DNA of 54,462 nt. It comes from DASUWK01 sp036378435 (GTDB lineage: Bacteria; Chloroflexota; Dormibacteria; Dormibacterales; Dormibacteraceae). This document shows, in pieces, positions 41,879 to 49,936 of the stretch. The stretch is taken from positions 1-54,462 of the forward strand of contig DASUWK010000044.1 in the NCBI GenBank assembly GCA_036378435.1, read 5' to 3'. The notes beneath the pieces are model-generated. The model was given only the letters and a program-made list of their open reading frames with translations, did not search any database and was not told where the DNA came from. Position 1 is the stretch's first letter. Each line of letters opens with the position of its first letter. The position numbers were made by a program, and so were the translations under genes.

Positions 41879-41969
41879 AGTCCCGAGGAATCGAACCGGT
41901 GAACCGACCAGAAAGCCCAACAGGCGATCTGGCGGAGACATCGAGAGATGCCTCGGGACTCTTTTGTCT
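41879..41969. ncRNA. Candidate structured RNA / complex bidirectional terminator
   Basis: Between two convergent genes, AGTCCCGAGG (41879-41888) pairs perfectly with CCTCGGGACT (41951-41960), followed on the plus strand by CTTTTGTCT. The 62-nt interior can fold into three arms: CGG-TGAA-CCG, CCAGA-aa-GCC-CAACA-GGC-ga-TCTGG, and CATC-GAGA-GATG with a GNRA-like loop adjacent to the closing stem. This is more elaborate than a simple terminator. No known RNA family is recognised. Confidence 0.4.
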
Positions 41970-44670
41970 AGCGAGCCCCGAAGGGCGGGCTCGGATCCGC
42001 GGGGGCCAAGCGGACGCGCGCGTCGACTACCACTGCTCCCGCGGGCCCCACGATCACCGGGTTCAGATCAAGCTCCGCCACCTCGGGATGGCGTTCCGCC
42101 AGCGCGCTGACCCGGTGGATGATCGTCTCGAGGGCGCTCGTGTCGGCGGGCGGCGCACCTCGAAAGCCCTCCAGGAGGGGGAAGGTGCGCAGCGAGCGGA
42201 TCATTGCGGACGACTCGACGTCGGTCACCGGGGCCAGGGCCACTGCGACGTCACGCGTCAACTCGACGGCGGTGCCTCCGGCGCCGCAGGCCAGGACCGG
42301 CCCGAACAGCGGGTCCTGCACCAATCCGACGATCATCTCCACGCCGCCAGCGACCATCGGCTGGACTGTGAAGCCGCGCACCCTGTGGCCCGTCGACTCC
42401 AGCCGGCTGCGCATCTCCTCGCAGGCTTTCCGCACGGCGGCCTCGGTGCGGGCGCCAAGGCGTACCGCGCCTGCCTCGGTCTTGTGAAGCACGTCGTCGG
42501 CAAGAGCCTTGAGGGCGACCGGGAAGCCCACCTGGTGGGCAGCTCGTGCCGCCTCCTCCGCGGTGACGACTTCGCGGGTGTCCACCAGAGGGATGCCGTA
42601 GCTCGCGAGCAGCCGCGCGGCAAGCCGCCGGTCGAGCCAGCCGACTCCTCGCGCCAGCCCAGCCCGGATCGCGTCGGCGGCGCGTTCGACCTCAGCGTCA
42701 ACCGCTACGGGCGCGCCTTCGACGGTGCCGCGCCAGGCCGACAGGCGGGCCGCGTGACCTAGTGCCGCGGCAGCGTCTTCCGGGAACTCGAAGGATGGTA
42801 TGCGGCGACCCCCTGACTCCAGCGACTCGGGCACGCCGCGCGCGGACAGGAAGACCGCGGCGAGGGTGACGTCCGCCGCCGATTCGGCACCGGCTCGAAT
42901 TCCGGCGGCAACCTCCTCCGGGCTGGTCACGAGCGGCGGCACGAAAACGGCCACGATCGCATCGAACTCTCCACTGTCCGTCAGGATCGAGATCGCTTCG
43001 CGATAGTGCTCTCCGCGGGCCTCGGCGAGCATGTCGACGGGGTTCGACAGGCTGGAACCGGCAGGCAGTGCCGCCTGCAGTCGCTCCCGCAGCGCCGCGC
43101 TGGGCTCCGGAACCGTCAGGTTCCACTCGACGCAGGCATCGGCGCAGAGAATCCCAGGCCCGCCGCCGTTGGTGACGATGCCTACTCTCGGGCCGGCCGG
43201 CAGCGGCTGATGGGCGAGGAGCGCCGTCGTGTCGAACATCTCGTGGAGGCTCCGGGTTCGGATCACCCCCGCCTGCCGGAACAGCGCGTCGACCGTGGTG
43301 TCGGAGGCGGCCAGCAGCGCGCCGGTGTGCGAGGACGTTCCGCGCGCGCCGGCGGCGGTCCGGCCGCTCTTGACCGCCACGATCGGCTTCGTTCGCGCGA
43401 TCCGGCGTGCCAGACGCGAGAACTTGCGCGGGTTCCCGAATGACTCCAGGTAGAGCAGGATCACATCGGTCGCCGGGTCGGTCTCCCAGTACTGCAGGAA
43501 GTCGTTGCCGCTGAGGTCGGCTTTGTTGCCGACCGAAACGAACTGCGACAGGCCAAGCCCGAGCCGGGTCGCGTGCTCGATTACAGCCAGTCCGAGCCCG
43601 CCGCTCTGAGACATGAAAGCCACGTTGCCCGCAGGCGGGAAAGTCGGTGCAAAGGTGGCGTTCAGCGACACCTCCGGTGCCGTGTTCAGAACGCCCATGC
43701 AGTTCGGGCCGACCAGGCGCATCCCTGTTCGCCGGCAGAGATCCAATAGCTCACGCTGGCGCTGGAGGCCTGCGTCGCCGCGCTCGCCGAAGCCGGCGCT
43801 CAGCACCACCAGGGCGCGAACACCGTGGGCGGCGCACTGCTGCGCCACCGCCAAGACCTGGTCCGCCGGCACTGCGATGACGGCCAGCTCCACCCGCTGG
43901 GGCACGTCCTCGATGCTGCGAAAGGCCTTCGCCGACTGGATGGTCTCGGCACTTCGGTTAATCGGGTAGACCGGTCCGCGGAACCCCGCCTCCAGCAGGT
44001 TGTGGAAGACCTCGGCCCCGATCGACCCGCGGCGACGGGAGGCCCCGATCACCGCGATCGACTCCGGCTCCAGCACGTGTCGCACCGCGGCCGCAGTCGC
44101 CAGCGCCTCACGGCCCTCGAAAAGCTGCAGCACTGCAGGTGTGATGACGCTGGGAAATTCGACGGCGACCTGGCCGCCATGGCTGCTGGTGCGGAGCGGG
44201 AAGCCGCTGCGAGCGAAGACGTCGATCATGCGGGCGTTCTCAGGCAGCACGACCGCCTCCAGCGTTTCGATGCCGGCGCGCCGAGCCGCGTCAACCAGCT
44301 CGCCCAGCAGCAGGGTTCCGAGCCCGCGGCCCTGATAGGCGTCCGCGACGGCGAATCCGATTTCTGCGCGGCCAGGCCGTGTCGCCCCGAACATGGCGTG
44401 GCCGACTGGCTCGTCGTCAGGCCCGATCACTGCCAGCAGCCCAAACCCGTCCTCGGCAACGACGGCCAGACGCTTTGCCATCGTCTCCATGTCGGCGCCG
44501 CCAGAGAAGAACCGGAAAACCCGCGACTCAGTGGACAGCGACTCCAGCAGCTTCTGCAGGCGCGCCGTGTCCGCCGGCGTGATCGGGCGGATCGTCACCG
44601 TCGATCCGTCCCGGAGGACTGCCGTCGCTGGCGGCAGCTTGACGGCGACAGTCGCCCCGTGAGTCACCAC
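41968..44670 (-). CDS. GNAT acetyltransferase fused to ADP-forming acyl-CoA synthetase-like protein
   Basis: 900-residue protein of the Pat/PatZ class. Residues 20-170 are a GNAT domain (TIRPITPADTARLQKLLESLS ... IGFAVADAYQGRGLGTLLL ... VVLPENARMIDVFARSGF). The CoA-binding Rossmann domain begins at about 205 (ESIAVIGASRRRGSIGAEVF). The succinyl-CoA-ligase-like domains follow, with the phosphohistidine-type motif GTSSHTGALL, and the ATP-grasp domain at the end (VGFPVALKALADDVLHKTEAGAVRLG ... ELDLNPVIVG). PatZ-type proteins acetylate acetyl-CoA synthetase and other lysines. In E. coli PatZ the GNAT domain is C-terminal; here it is N-terminal. It is 11 nt downstream of a frameshifted PAS gene and probably in one operon. 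Confidence 0.92.
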   Translation of the reverse strand: MVTHGATVAVKLPPATAVLRDGSTVTIRPITPADTARLQKLLESLSTESRVFRFFSGGADMETMAKRLAVVAEDGFGLLAVIGPDDEPVGHAMFGATRPGRAEIGFAVADAYQGRGLGTLLLGELVDAARRAGIETLEAVVLPENARMIDVFARSGFPLRTSSHGGQVAVEFPSVITPAVLQLFEGREALATAAAVRHVLEPESIAVIGASRRRGSIGAEVFHNLLEAGFRGPVYPINRSAETIQSAKAFRSIEDVPQRVELAVIAVPADQVLAVAQQCAAHGVRALVVLSAGFGERGDAGLQRQRELLDLCRRTGMRLVGPNCMGVLNTAPEVSLNATFAPTFPPAGNVAFMSQSGGLGLAVIEHATRLGLGLSQFVSVGNKADLSGNDFLQYWETDPATDVILLYLESFGNPRKFSRLARRIARTKPIVAVKSGRTAAGARGTSSHTGALLAASDTTVDALFRQAGVIRTRSLHEMFDTTALLAHQPLPAGPRVGIVTNGGGPGILCADACVEWNLTVPEPSAALRERLQAALPAGSSLSNPVDMLAEARGEHYREAISILTDSGEFDAIVAVFVPPLVTSPEEVAAGIRAGAESAADVTLAAVFLSARGVPESLESGGRRIPSFEFPEDAAAALGHAARLSAWRGTVEGAPVAVDAEVERAADAIRAGLARGVGWLDRRLAARLLASYGIPLVDTREVVTAEEAARAAHQVGFPVALKALADDVLHKTEAGAVRLGARTEAAVRKACEEMRSRLESTGHRVRGFTVQPMVAGGVEMIVGLVQDPLFGPVLACGAGGTAVELTRDVAVALAPVTDVESSAMIRSLRTFPLLEGFRGAPPADTSALETIIHRVSALAERHPEVAELDLNPVIVGPAGAVVVDARVRLAPADPSPPFGAR

Positions 44671-44681
44671 GTGAGTGTGGC

Positions 44682-45099
44682 TCAGGCGCGCGTCGAGTGC
44701 GGACGCGCCTCGGGCTCCACCACGTGCAGAAGTCCGGCGTTGTACCCGAATGGGTCGGCCAGGGCGACATGGTGGATTCGCAAAAGCCGCGCTCCCGCCC
44801 CCTCGGGTCCCGCTCCGGTCAGCAGATCCACTGAGGGCGGCTCAATACCTAAGCGCGCCTGGAGACGGATCGCGCACGACGTGCACGCCGGCGAGCACCT
44901 CGTGACAGCGCTTGCCGACGGCGTTCCAGGCCGGCCGCCGGAAGAGGCGCTCGGCTCCCTCGGACCAGCTGACAATGGTGCCGTCGGTGGCGACGACGAA
45001 GGTCGCCGCCTCAGAGCTACCGATCGTATGGGCCGTGAACGCCGCCATCTCCACCGCGTCGTCGACATCCGGCTCGATGCGCCTCGCCCGTTTACCCAT
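44682..45099 (-). pseudogene. PAS-domain gene with internal frameshift
   Basis: The frame from ATG 45099 encodes a PAS start (FVVATDGTIVSWSEGAERLF, then GKRCHEVLAGVHVV) and stops at 44842. The expected second half of this PAS subfamily (the C-x-x-C after the CHEVL-x-G segment) is found in the next frame: CTSCAIRLQARLGIEPPSVD and onward to a stop at 44682. A one-base shift near 44885-44895 would join the two halves into about 138 residues. It may be a true mutation, a sequencing error, or less likely programmed frameshifting. The gene is just upstream of the Pat-like gene and follows DosR-like box 2. Confidence 0.6.
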
Positions 45100-45157
45100 G
45101 GGTCGATGCTGGCGCAGCCCCGGTTCGAAGAACAGCGCCCCTGGTCCCGGCTAGGCC

Positions 45158-45171
45158 GGGACGGAGGACCC
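45158..45171. promoter_or_regulatory. DosR-like box 2
   Basis: Read on the minus strand, GGGTCCTCCGTCCC fits GGGNCSTYCGNCCC. It lies 59-72 nt upstream of the PAS gene start at 45099 and therefore of the PAS/Pat-like operon. A separate perfect inverted repeat GTCCCGGC-CTA-GCCGGGAC (minus strand, 45144-45162) partly overlaps it. Confidence 0.5.
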
Positions 45172-45291
45172 TGCCGCGACCTCCGCCGGGCCGTGGATGA
45201 GTTGCCAGCGTCAAGTGATGAGCGAGATCGCGCCCTGAACCCGGGCGAGGGCGCTAGTCGCGCCGGCCGCGGCCGCAGCTCTGCCTTGCGC

Positions 45292-46017
45292 TTACAGCCC
45301 TCTGCGTTCGGAGGCGGAGAGCTGCAGCGCGAGCGGCGGCGGCTCGGCCTCCAGGTGCTGGTCGTCGAGCTTGAACGTGAGCTCGTCGATTACCCCGGTG
45401 ACTCCGTCAACGCCTGCGGCCAGGCGGTGCGCCAGGCCGGCCAGGCTCCTCGTCTCGACCTCTCCACGCAGCGTCACAGCCCCATCCCGGACGGCCGCTT
45501 GGACCTGCTGCGGTGTCAGCCACAGGTGCCTGCGCAGGTCTCGCGCCACCTCGGCTTCGATGTCATAGTCCGCGCGCAAGAAAACGGTCAGCAGGTCGCG
45601 GCGGGACACGATCCCGATGAGACGTTCCAGCTCGTCGACCACCGGCAGTCGCTTGACGCGGTTCTCATGCATCAGGCGAGCCGCGGCGGCGATGGTCTCG
45701 CCGCCCGTCACCGTCACCGCGGGGGAGGTCATCAGCTCGCCCGCCAGGAAGGCCTGGGCGCGCCGCCGGTCGTGCGCGCGCGCGTGCGTGCGCGCTCCGT
45801 CATCAGCTTCGCCCACGCGCGGAGCGTGCAGCTCCTCCTTGAGCAGGAGGTCCGCTTCGGAGACGACGCCCAAGACGCGATCCTGCGCGTCGACCACGGG
45901 CAGGGCAGTCACGTCCCGCGTGTTCATCAGCTCCACGATCTGCTTGAACGGGGTGTCCCGGTAAGCGACGACCACGTCCTCGCGGGGCGTCATCACCTGC
46001 TCAACTTTCCAGCTCAT
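45292..46017 (-). CDS. CBS-pair protein with BON domain
   Basis: 241 residues from ATG 46017, which follows AGGAGGAC by 7 nt. CBS1 (VEQVMTPREDVVVAYRDTPF ... VTALPVVDAQDRVLGVVSEADL) and CBS2 (AGELMTSPAVTVTGGETIAA ... VKRLPVVDELERLIGIVSRRDL) are separated by a charged linker with an HARAHDRRR run. The BON domain is at about residues 165-220 (VQAAVRDGAVTLRGEVETRSLAGLAHRLAAGVDGVTGVID). This architecture is common in hypoxia or stress-regulated loci. Divergent from the universal stress protein, sharing DosR-like box 3. Confidence 0.92.
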   Translation of the reverse strand: MSWKVEQVMTPREDVVVAYRDTPFKQIVELMNTRDVTALPVVDAQDRVLGVVSEADLLLKEELHAPRVGEADDGARTHARAHDRRRAQAFLAGELMTSPAVTVTGGETIAAAARLMHENRVKRLPVVDELERLIGIVSRRDLLTVFLRADYDIEAEVARDLRRHLWLTPQQVQAAVRDGAVTLRGEVETRSLAGLAHRLAAGVDGVTGVIDELTFKLDDQHLEAEPPPLALQLSASERRGL

Positions 46018-46093
46018 TGCGAATGTCCTCCTGACCAACCCAGCCTCGACCGTGCGGAGATCGAAGTCATGAGTTCGATGGCCCGGGTGACGC

Positions 46094-46107
46094 GGGCCGT
46101 TCGGCCC
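46094..46107. promoter_or_regulatory. DosR-like box 3
   Basis: GGGCCGTTCGGCCC, with CGC before and TGA after, lies centrally between the divergent CBS-BON gene (46017) and the universal stress gene (46169). It is a near-perfect palindrome and the best example of the shared pattern. Confidence 0.65.
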
Positions 46108-46168
46108 TGATCATGGCCGCCCGCCGATCCGACACTCGAAGTGACCGATTCGGAAGGAGAACGTAACG

Positions 46169-46660
46169 ATGGCAAGCCAATTCGTGAAGCGGATCGTGGT
46201 TGGAGTGGACGGATCCGCCCACTCGGCGGCTGCGTTGGATTGGGCGATCGGGCTCGCGAAGCTCGCTGGCGCGGAGGTGATCGCCGTGCACGGCCTCTAC
46301 ATCCCGGTGTACGCCGCCACCGGCTACGCGCCGGTCCTTCAGTTCGACCCGGAGTGGCGGAAGCAGATGCGGCAAGCGTTCGAGGAGTGGTGCGAACCGC
46401 TCACGTCGTCCGAGGTTCCCTACCGCACGATCTTCCGGGAGGGCAGGCCGGCGAGCGTGCTCATGGACGCAGCCGACAGCCTGCAGGCCGACCTGGTCGT
46501 CGTCGGCCGGCGTGGGCGCGGCTCCCTGGTCGAGCTGATGCTGGGTAGCGTCAGCCACGAGCTGTCGCACCACTGCAAGCAGCCCGTGGTCGTGATCTCG
46601 CACCCGGCGCAGCTTGCGGCGGTGGAAGCGCCGGCGGACGAGGTCGCCGCGCTGCGCTGA
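46169..46660 (+). CDS. Universal stress protein (UspA family)
   Basis: 163-residue single-domain Usp. It starts FVKRIVVGVDGSAHSAAALDWA and ends with the nucleotide-binding pattern VVVGRRGRGSLVELMLGSVS (G-2x-G-9x-G-S), so it should bind ATP. ATG 46169 has GGAAGGAGA upstream. Usp proteins are the commonest members of the DosR regulon in mycobacteria. It is the first gene of a probable operon with the P-type ATPase and the CoA-binding protein, and lies 62 nt after DosR-like box 3. Confidence 0.95.
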   Translation: MASQFVKRIVVGVDGSAHSAAALDWAIGLAKLAGAEVIAVHGLYIPVYAATGYAPVLQFDPEWRKQMRQAFEEWCEPLTSSEVPYRTIFREGRPASVLMDAADSLQADLVVVGRRGRGSLVELMLGSVSHELSHHCKQPVVVISHPAQLAAVEAPADEVAALR

Positions 46661-46662
46661 GT

Positions 46663-48552
46663 TTGGGACGGGCGGCGCTGCTCCGCGTGGCGCAGCTGCC
46701 AGTCGTAGCCCTGGGCCTCGCAGTCGGCGGGGCCCTGCGGCTGGCGGACCTGTCCGACGCCGCGGATGCGGTTTGGGGCGGAGCCACCGCCGTCAGCCTG
46801 CTCCCGCTGACGGCGGGAGCGATCCGGGACCTCCTGCGGAGACGGTTCGGAGTCGACGTCATCGCGCTGCTCGCGATGGCCGGGGCCCTGGCGCTCGGCG
46901 AGTTCCTGGCCGCAGCGGTGATCGCGCTGATGATGAGCGGAGGCCAGGCCCTGGAGGCCTTCGCCGATCGCCGGGCCCGCAGCGAGCTCAGCAGTCTCGT
47001 GTCGCGCGCGCCGCGAATGGTCCACCGCTACGAAGGCGAGAGACTGGCCTCGCCGCCTCTCGACAGCGTGGTGATCGGCGACCGGCTGCTGGTCAAGACA
47101 GGCGAGGTCATCCCCGTCGACGGAGTCAGCGAGGGTGCTGCCGTTCTCGACGAGTCGGCGCTCACCGGCGAGTCGCGGCCGGTCGAACGAGCAGCGGGTG
47201 ACGTCGTGCGAAGTGGCGCCCTCAACATCGGCCCGGCCTTCGACCTCCGCGCGATGGCGGGCGCCGAGGACAGCACGTACGCCAGCATCGTCCGGCTGGT
47301 GAGGGAGGCTCAGGCCTCCCGAGCGCCGATGGTCAGGCTGGCCGACCGTTACTCGCTCGTCTTCCTGGCCGTCACGCTCGCGTTGGCGGCGGTCGCGTGG
47401 GTGATCAGCGGACGGCCCGAACGCGCCCTCGCCGTGCTGGTGGTGGCGACCCCCTGTCCCCTGATACTCGCCGCGCCCATCGCGATCGTGGCCGGCATCT
47501 CGCGCGCCGCCGCGCACGGCGTGGTGGTCAAAGGCGGCGCGGCGCTGGAGGCGCTGGCTCGAGCCCGCATCGCGCTCTTCGACAAGACCGGGACGCTGAC
47601 TCTGGGCGCACCGCGGGTACTTGACGTGCGTGGCCTTAACGGCGTTGCGCCGGACGAGGCGCTCCGCCTGGCTGCCTCGCTGGACCAAGTCTCGACGCAT
47701 GTCTTCGCCGGCGCGGTGGTGGCCGCCGCGCGGGAGCGCGGCCTTGCTCTCTCATTCCCGACCGCGCCTGCCGAGGTAGCGGGCGCCGGAATCAGCGGCC
47801 AGGTCGACGGCCGCCGGGTCCGGGTCGGGCGGGCGAGTTGGGTAACCGAAAGCCGCTCGCCTCAGATGGACGCCGTCAAGACGGAAGCGGCCGCCTCAGG
47901 CACCTCGAACGTCTTCATCGCAGTCGATGGCAAACCGGCGGCCGCCCTCGTGCTGGAGGACCCGCTGCGCACCGACGCGGCCGGCGCGCTGCGCGACTTG
48001 CGAGAAGCCGGGATTACCGAGATCGACCTGCTGACAGGTGACCGCCTGGATGTCGCCCGGCGCGTTGCCGAGCGAGTCGGGGCGGATCGCGTCATCGCCG
48101 AGTCAACCCCGGAACAGAAGCTGGCAGAGGTCGCGGCGGCTCGGACCCGGGGCGTGACCCTGATGGTCGGCGATGGCATCAACGATGCCCCGGCGCTGGC
48201 GGCAGCAGACATCGGCGTCGCCATCGCCGTCCGTGGCGAGACAGCCAGCTCCGACGCCGCGGCAGTGGTTCTTCTGGTGGATCGCATCCAGTGTTTGGCG
48301 GAGGCGCTGCGGATCGCGCGGCGAGCCCGCTCCATTGCGCTTCAGAGCATCGTGGCAGGCATGGTTCTGTCGAGTGCCGCGATGGTCGCGGCGGCGCTCG
48401 GATACATCCCGCCGCTGGGAGGCGCGCTGCTGCAGGAAGGCATCGACGTCTTGGTGATCCTCAACGCGCTGAGAGCACTGAGTGGCGGTAGACGAACGTC
48501 GACGGGCGTGTCGCGCGCGCCCGCACTGCAAACAGGGAGGAGGACATCATGA
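46663..48552 (+). CDS. P1B-type heavy-metal ATPase
   Basis: 629-residue metal-transporting ATPase without an N-terminal metal-binding domain. Features: TGES (ALTGESRPVE), the membrane metal-site motif TPCP in VVATPCPLILAAP, phosphorylation motif DKTGTLT, HP-like region, and the hinge GDGINDAPALAAADIGVAI. The metal is unknown; TPCP-type sequences occur in a subgroup distinct from the CPC copper pumps. TTG 46663 starts 2 nt after the Usp stop. It is functionally analogous in position to the DosR-regulated ATPase CtpF of M. tuberculosis, though that one is a P2-type. Confidence 0.92.
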   Translation: MGRAALLRVAQLPVVALGLAVGGALRLADLSDAADAVWGGATAVSLLPLTAGAIRDLLRRRFGVDVIALLAMAGALALGEFLAAAVIALMMSGGQALEAFADRRARSELSSLVSRAPRMVHRYEGERLASPPLDSVVIGDRLLVKTGEVIPVDGVSEGAAVLDESALTGESRPVERAAGDVVRSGALNIGPAFDLRAMAGAEDSTYASIVRLVREAQASRAPMVRLADRYSLVFLAVTLALAAVAWVISGRPERALAVLVVATPCPLILAAPIAIVAGISRAAAHGVVVKGGAALEALARARIALFDKTGTLTLGAPRVLDVRGLNGVAPDEALRLAASLDQVSTHVFAGAVVAAARERGLALSFPTAPAEVAGAGISGQVDGRRVRVGRASWVTESRSPQMDAVKTEAAASGTSNVFIAVDGKPAAALVLEDPLRTDAAGALRDLREAGITEIDLLTGDRLDVARRVAERVGADRVIAESTPEQKLAEVAAARTRGVTLMVGDGINDAPALAAADIGVAIAVRGETASSDAAAVVLLVDRIQCLAEALRIARRARSIALQSIVAGMVLSSAAMVAAALGYIPPLGGALLQEGIDVLVILNALRALSGGRRTSTGVSRAPALQTGRRTS

Positions 48553-49148
48553 GCACCCAGGTCAGACAAGGCGGCATGGTCACGACTCGAATCCCGGTCG
48601 CACAGGCGGCATCCGAGTTTTTGTCTCGCCAGCGGATAGCTGTGACCGGTGTGTCACGCCATCCGGAGAGCCACGGTGGCAATGTCGTCTACAAGCGGCT
48701 GCGCGAGCGCGGTTACCAGGTCTTCGCGGTCAATCCCAGCGCCCTCTCGGTGGAAGGCGACGTCTGCTATCCGGACCTTCGATCGATACGCGGTGGTGTC
48801 GAGGCGGTGGTCATCGCGACCAGTCCGGCCCACGCCTCGGCCACGGTTCGGGAATGCGTCGAGCTCGGTGTCGACCACATCTGGATGCATCGTTCAGTCG
48901 ACGGCGGCAGCGTGTCCCATGAGGCCGCGGAGCTGGCCCGCGAGCACGGCCTGAGCGTGATCGAGGGTGGCTGCCCGCTGATGTTTGCACCGGTGAGCGA
49001 TCCGGCTCACAAGGTGATGCGTTTCGTGCTCTCGTTCAGCGGCAGGGTCCCGCGTGCCGTCGAGCTGCCAAACGACCCCGACGACGCGGGTCTGCTGGCG
49101 ACTCCCGGTGCCTCTGCGGGAGGCCATGCTGGCACTGAAAGGAGGTGA
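48549..49148 (+). CDS. CoA-binding-domain protein (YccU-like)
   Basis: 199-residue protein with a Rossmann CoA-binding domain: RIAVTGVSRHPESHGGNVVYK, RGYQVFAVNPSA, then VIATSPAHASATVRECVELG and HIWMHRSVDGGSVS. ATG 48549 has AGGAGGACATC before it and overlaps the ATPase stop (ATGA). Members lack known catalysis and may sense acyl-CoA levels; its position beside the Pat-like protein in the island is suggestive of acyl-CoA-linked control. Confidence 0.85.
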   Translation: MSTQVRQGGMVTTRIPVAQAASEFLSRQRIAVTGVSRHPESHGGNVVYKRLRERGYQVFAVNPSALSVEGDVCYPDLRSIRGGVEAVVIATSPAHASATVRECVELGVDHIWMHRSVDGGSVSHEAAELAREHGLSVIEGGCPLMFAPVSDPAHKVMRFVLSFSGRVPRAVELPNDPDDAGLLATPGASAGGHAGTERR

Positions 49149-49153
49149 GCAGC

Positions 49154-49510
49154 ATGACTGCGAGAACAAGGTGGCAGGATGTCGCCGCCGTAGTGATCGG
49201 GTTGGCACTCGTGGCAGCGCCATTGGTGTTTGCGACGGGACTGGCGGCGCCCGAGGCGATCGCCGCGTACTTCTTGGGCGGTTTGGTCGTCGTGGCGGGG
49301 CTGGCGAACATCGCCTTCCCCACGTTTCGGCATGGCGAAATTGCCCAGGTGATCCTCGCGGTGGTGATCTTCGCGAGCCCTTGGGCGTTCGCATTCACCG
49401 CCGTGACGGGGATGGCATGGGCTGCCTGGATCGTGTCGCCGGTGCTGCTGGTGGTCGTGGCGACGGTCACGAATTCACCGCGCGTCATCAGGTACCCGAC
49501 GACCACCTGA
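49154..49510 (+). CDS. SPW-repeat membrane protein
   Basis: 118-residue integral membrane protein starting at ATG 49154 after AAAGGAGGTGAGCAGC. Four TM segments are visible (DVAAVVIGLALVAAPLVF, AYFLGGLVVVAGLANIAF, QVILAVVIFASPWAFAF, AAWIVSPVLLVVVATVT), with the SPW-type motif seen as ASPWAF. SPW-repeat proteins are frequent in stress and dormancy loci of high-GC bacteria, but function is unknown. It closes the Usp operon in front of a strong terminator. Confidence 0.8.
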   Translation: MTARTRWQDVAAVVIGLALVAAPLVFATGLAAPEAIAAYFLGGLVVVAGLANIAFPTFRHGEIAQVILAVVIFASPWAFAFTAVTGMAWAAWIVSPVLLVVVATVTNSPRVIRYPTTT

Positions 49511-49527
49511 TCGACTCCCGTGAAGAG

Positions 49528-49558
49528 AACGGCCGGGGCGCCACAGCCCCGGCCGTTT
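49528..49558 (+). terminator. Intrinsic terminator after the Usp-ATPase operon
   Basis: AACGGCCGGGGC (49528-49539) pairs perfectly with GCCCCGGCCGTT (49546-49557), loop GCCACA, followed by TTC. Strong GC stem with a short T-run. Confidence 0.8.
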
Positions 49559-49582
49559 CGCTACGCCTAAGGAGGTGGCGCA

Positions 49583-49858
49583 GTGGCTGGGCAGTTGGAA
49601 ACGGAGAAGACGACGAGATACCTGCGAGTCAAGGTTGTCGACCACACCAAGCCCGGAGAGCCGGCGATCGATGTCAAGCTGCCTACCCAGCTTGTCAAGT
49701 TCGGACTCAAAATGGGCCGGGCCTTCTCGCCCGAAATGGCGAAGGCGAACCTCGACTGGCAGGCGGTCTCGGCCATGCTTGACGAAGGCGCGGTCGGCGA
49801 GCTGGTTCACGTTGAGGACGAGGTGGAGCACAAGACCATCGACGTGTTCGTGGAGTAG
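49583..49858 (+). CDS. SHOCT-like small protein (YvlB/LiaX-N type)
   Basis: 91-residue protein from GTG 49583, preceded by AAGGAGGTGGCGCA. Its pattern YLRVKVVDHTKPGEPAIDVKL, LPTQLVKFGLKMGRAF, AVSAMLDEGAVGELVHVED and VEHKTIDVFVE matches the SHOCT-like N-terminal domain found in DUF4097/YvlB proteins (RVxD..KVNIRLPlgLakFalkmg). Function unknown. It stands as a single-gene unit between two terminators. Confidence 0.7.
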   Translation: MAGQLETEKTTRYLRVKVVDHTKPGEPAIDVKLPTQLVKFGLKMGRAFSPEMAKANLDWQAVSAMLDEGAVGELVHVEDEVEHKTIDVFVE

Positions 49859-49892
49859 GCGCCGAGAGGGATAAAGAAGCAGTAGTTATAGA

Positions 49893-49923
49893 AGAGCCCC
49901 GGTGGGCGAACCACCGGGGCTCT
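49893..49923. terminator. Bidirectional intrinsic terminator
   Basis: AGAGCCCCGGTGG (49893-49905) pairs perfectly with CCACCGGGGCTCT (49911-49923), loop GCGAA. It lies between the convergent SHOCT-like gene and the end of the cytochrome operon; TATAG and CTTC flank it, so it may serve both. Confidence 0.8.
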
Positions 49924-49936
49924 CTTCAAGCGGGGG

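Noticed and set aside
41879..41960. Possible tRNA: the minus strand contains GGTTCGATTCC, an exact T-loop/B-box sequence, inside a closed 10-bp stem
   Set aside because: The flanks do not form a T stem (ACCGG against CCTCG), the anticodon arm has the wrong loop size, and the acceptor stem is too long, so this is not a tRNA; kept only as an unclassified structured RNA candidate.
43825..46110. Long 761-codon plus-strand open frame
   Set aside because: It lies antisense to the Pat-like, PAS and CBS-BON genes; its product is Arg/Gly/Gln-rich low-complexity without family motifs, as expected for a GC-rich shadow frame.
46420..47700. 426-codon minus-strand open frame
   Set aside because: Antisense to the universal stress and P-type ATPase genes, which have complete motifs; the product is a compositionally biased shadow.
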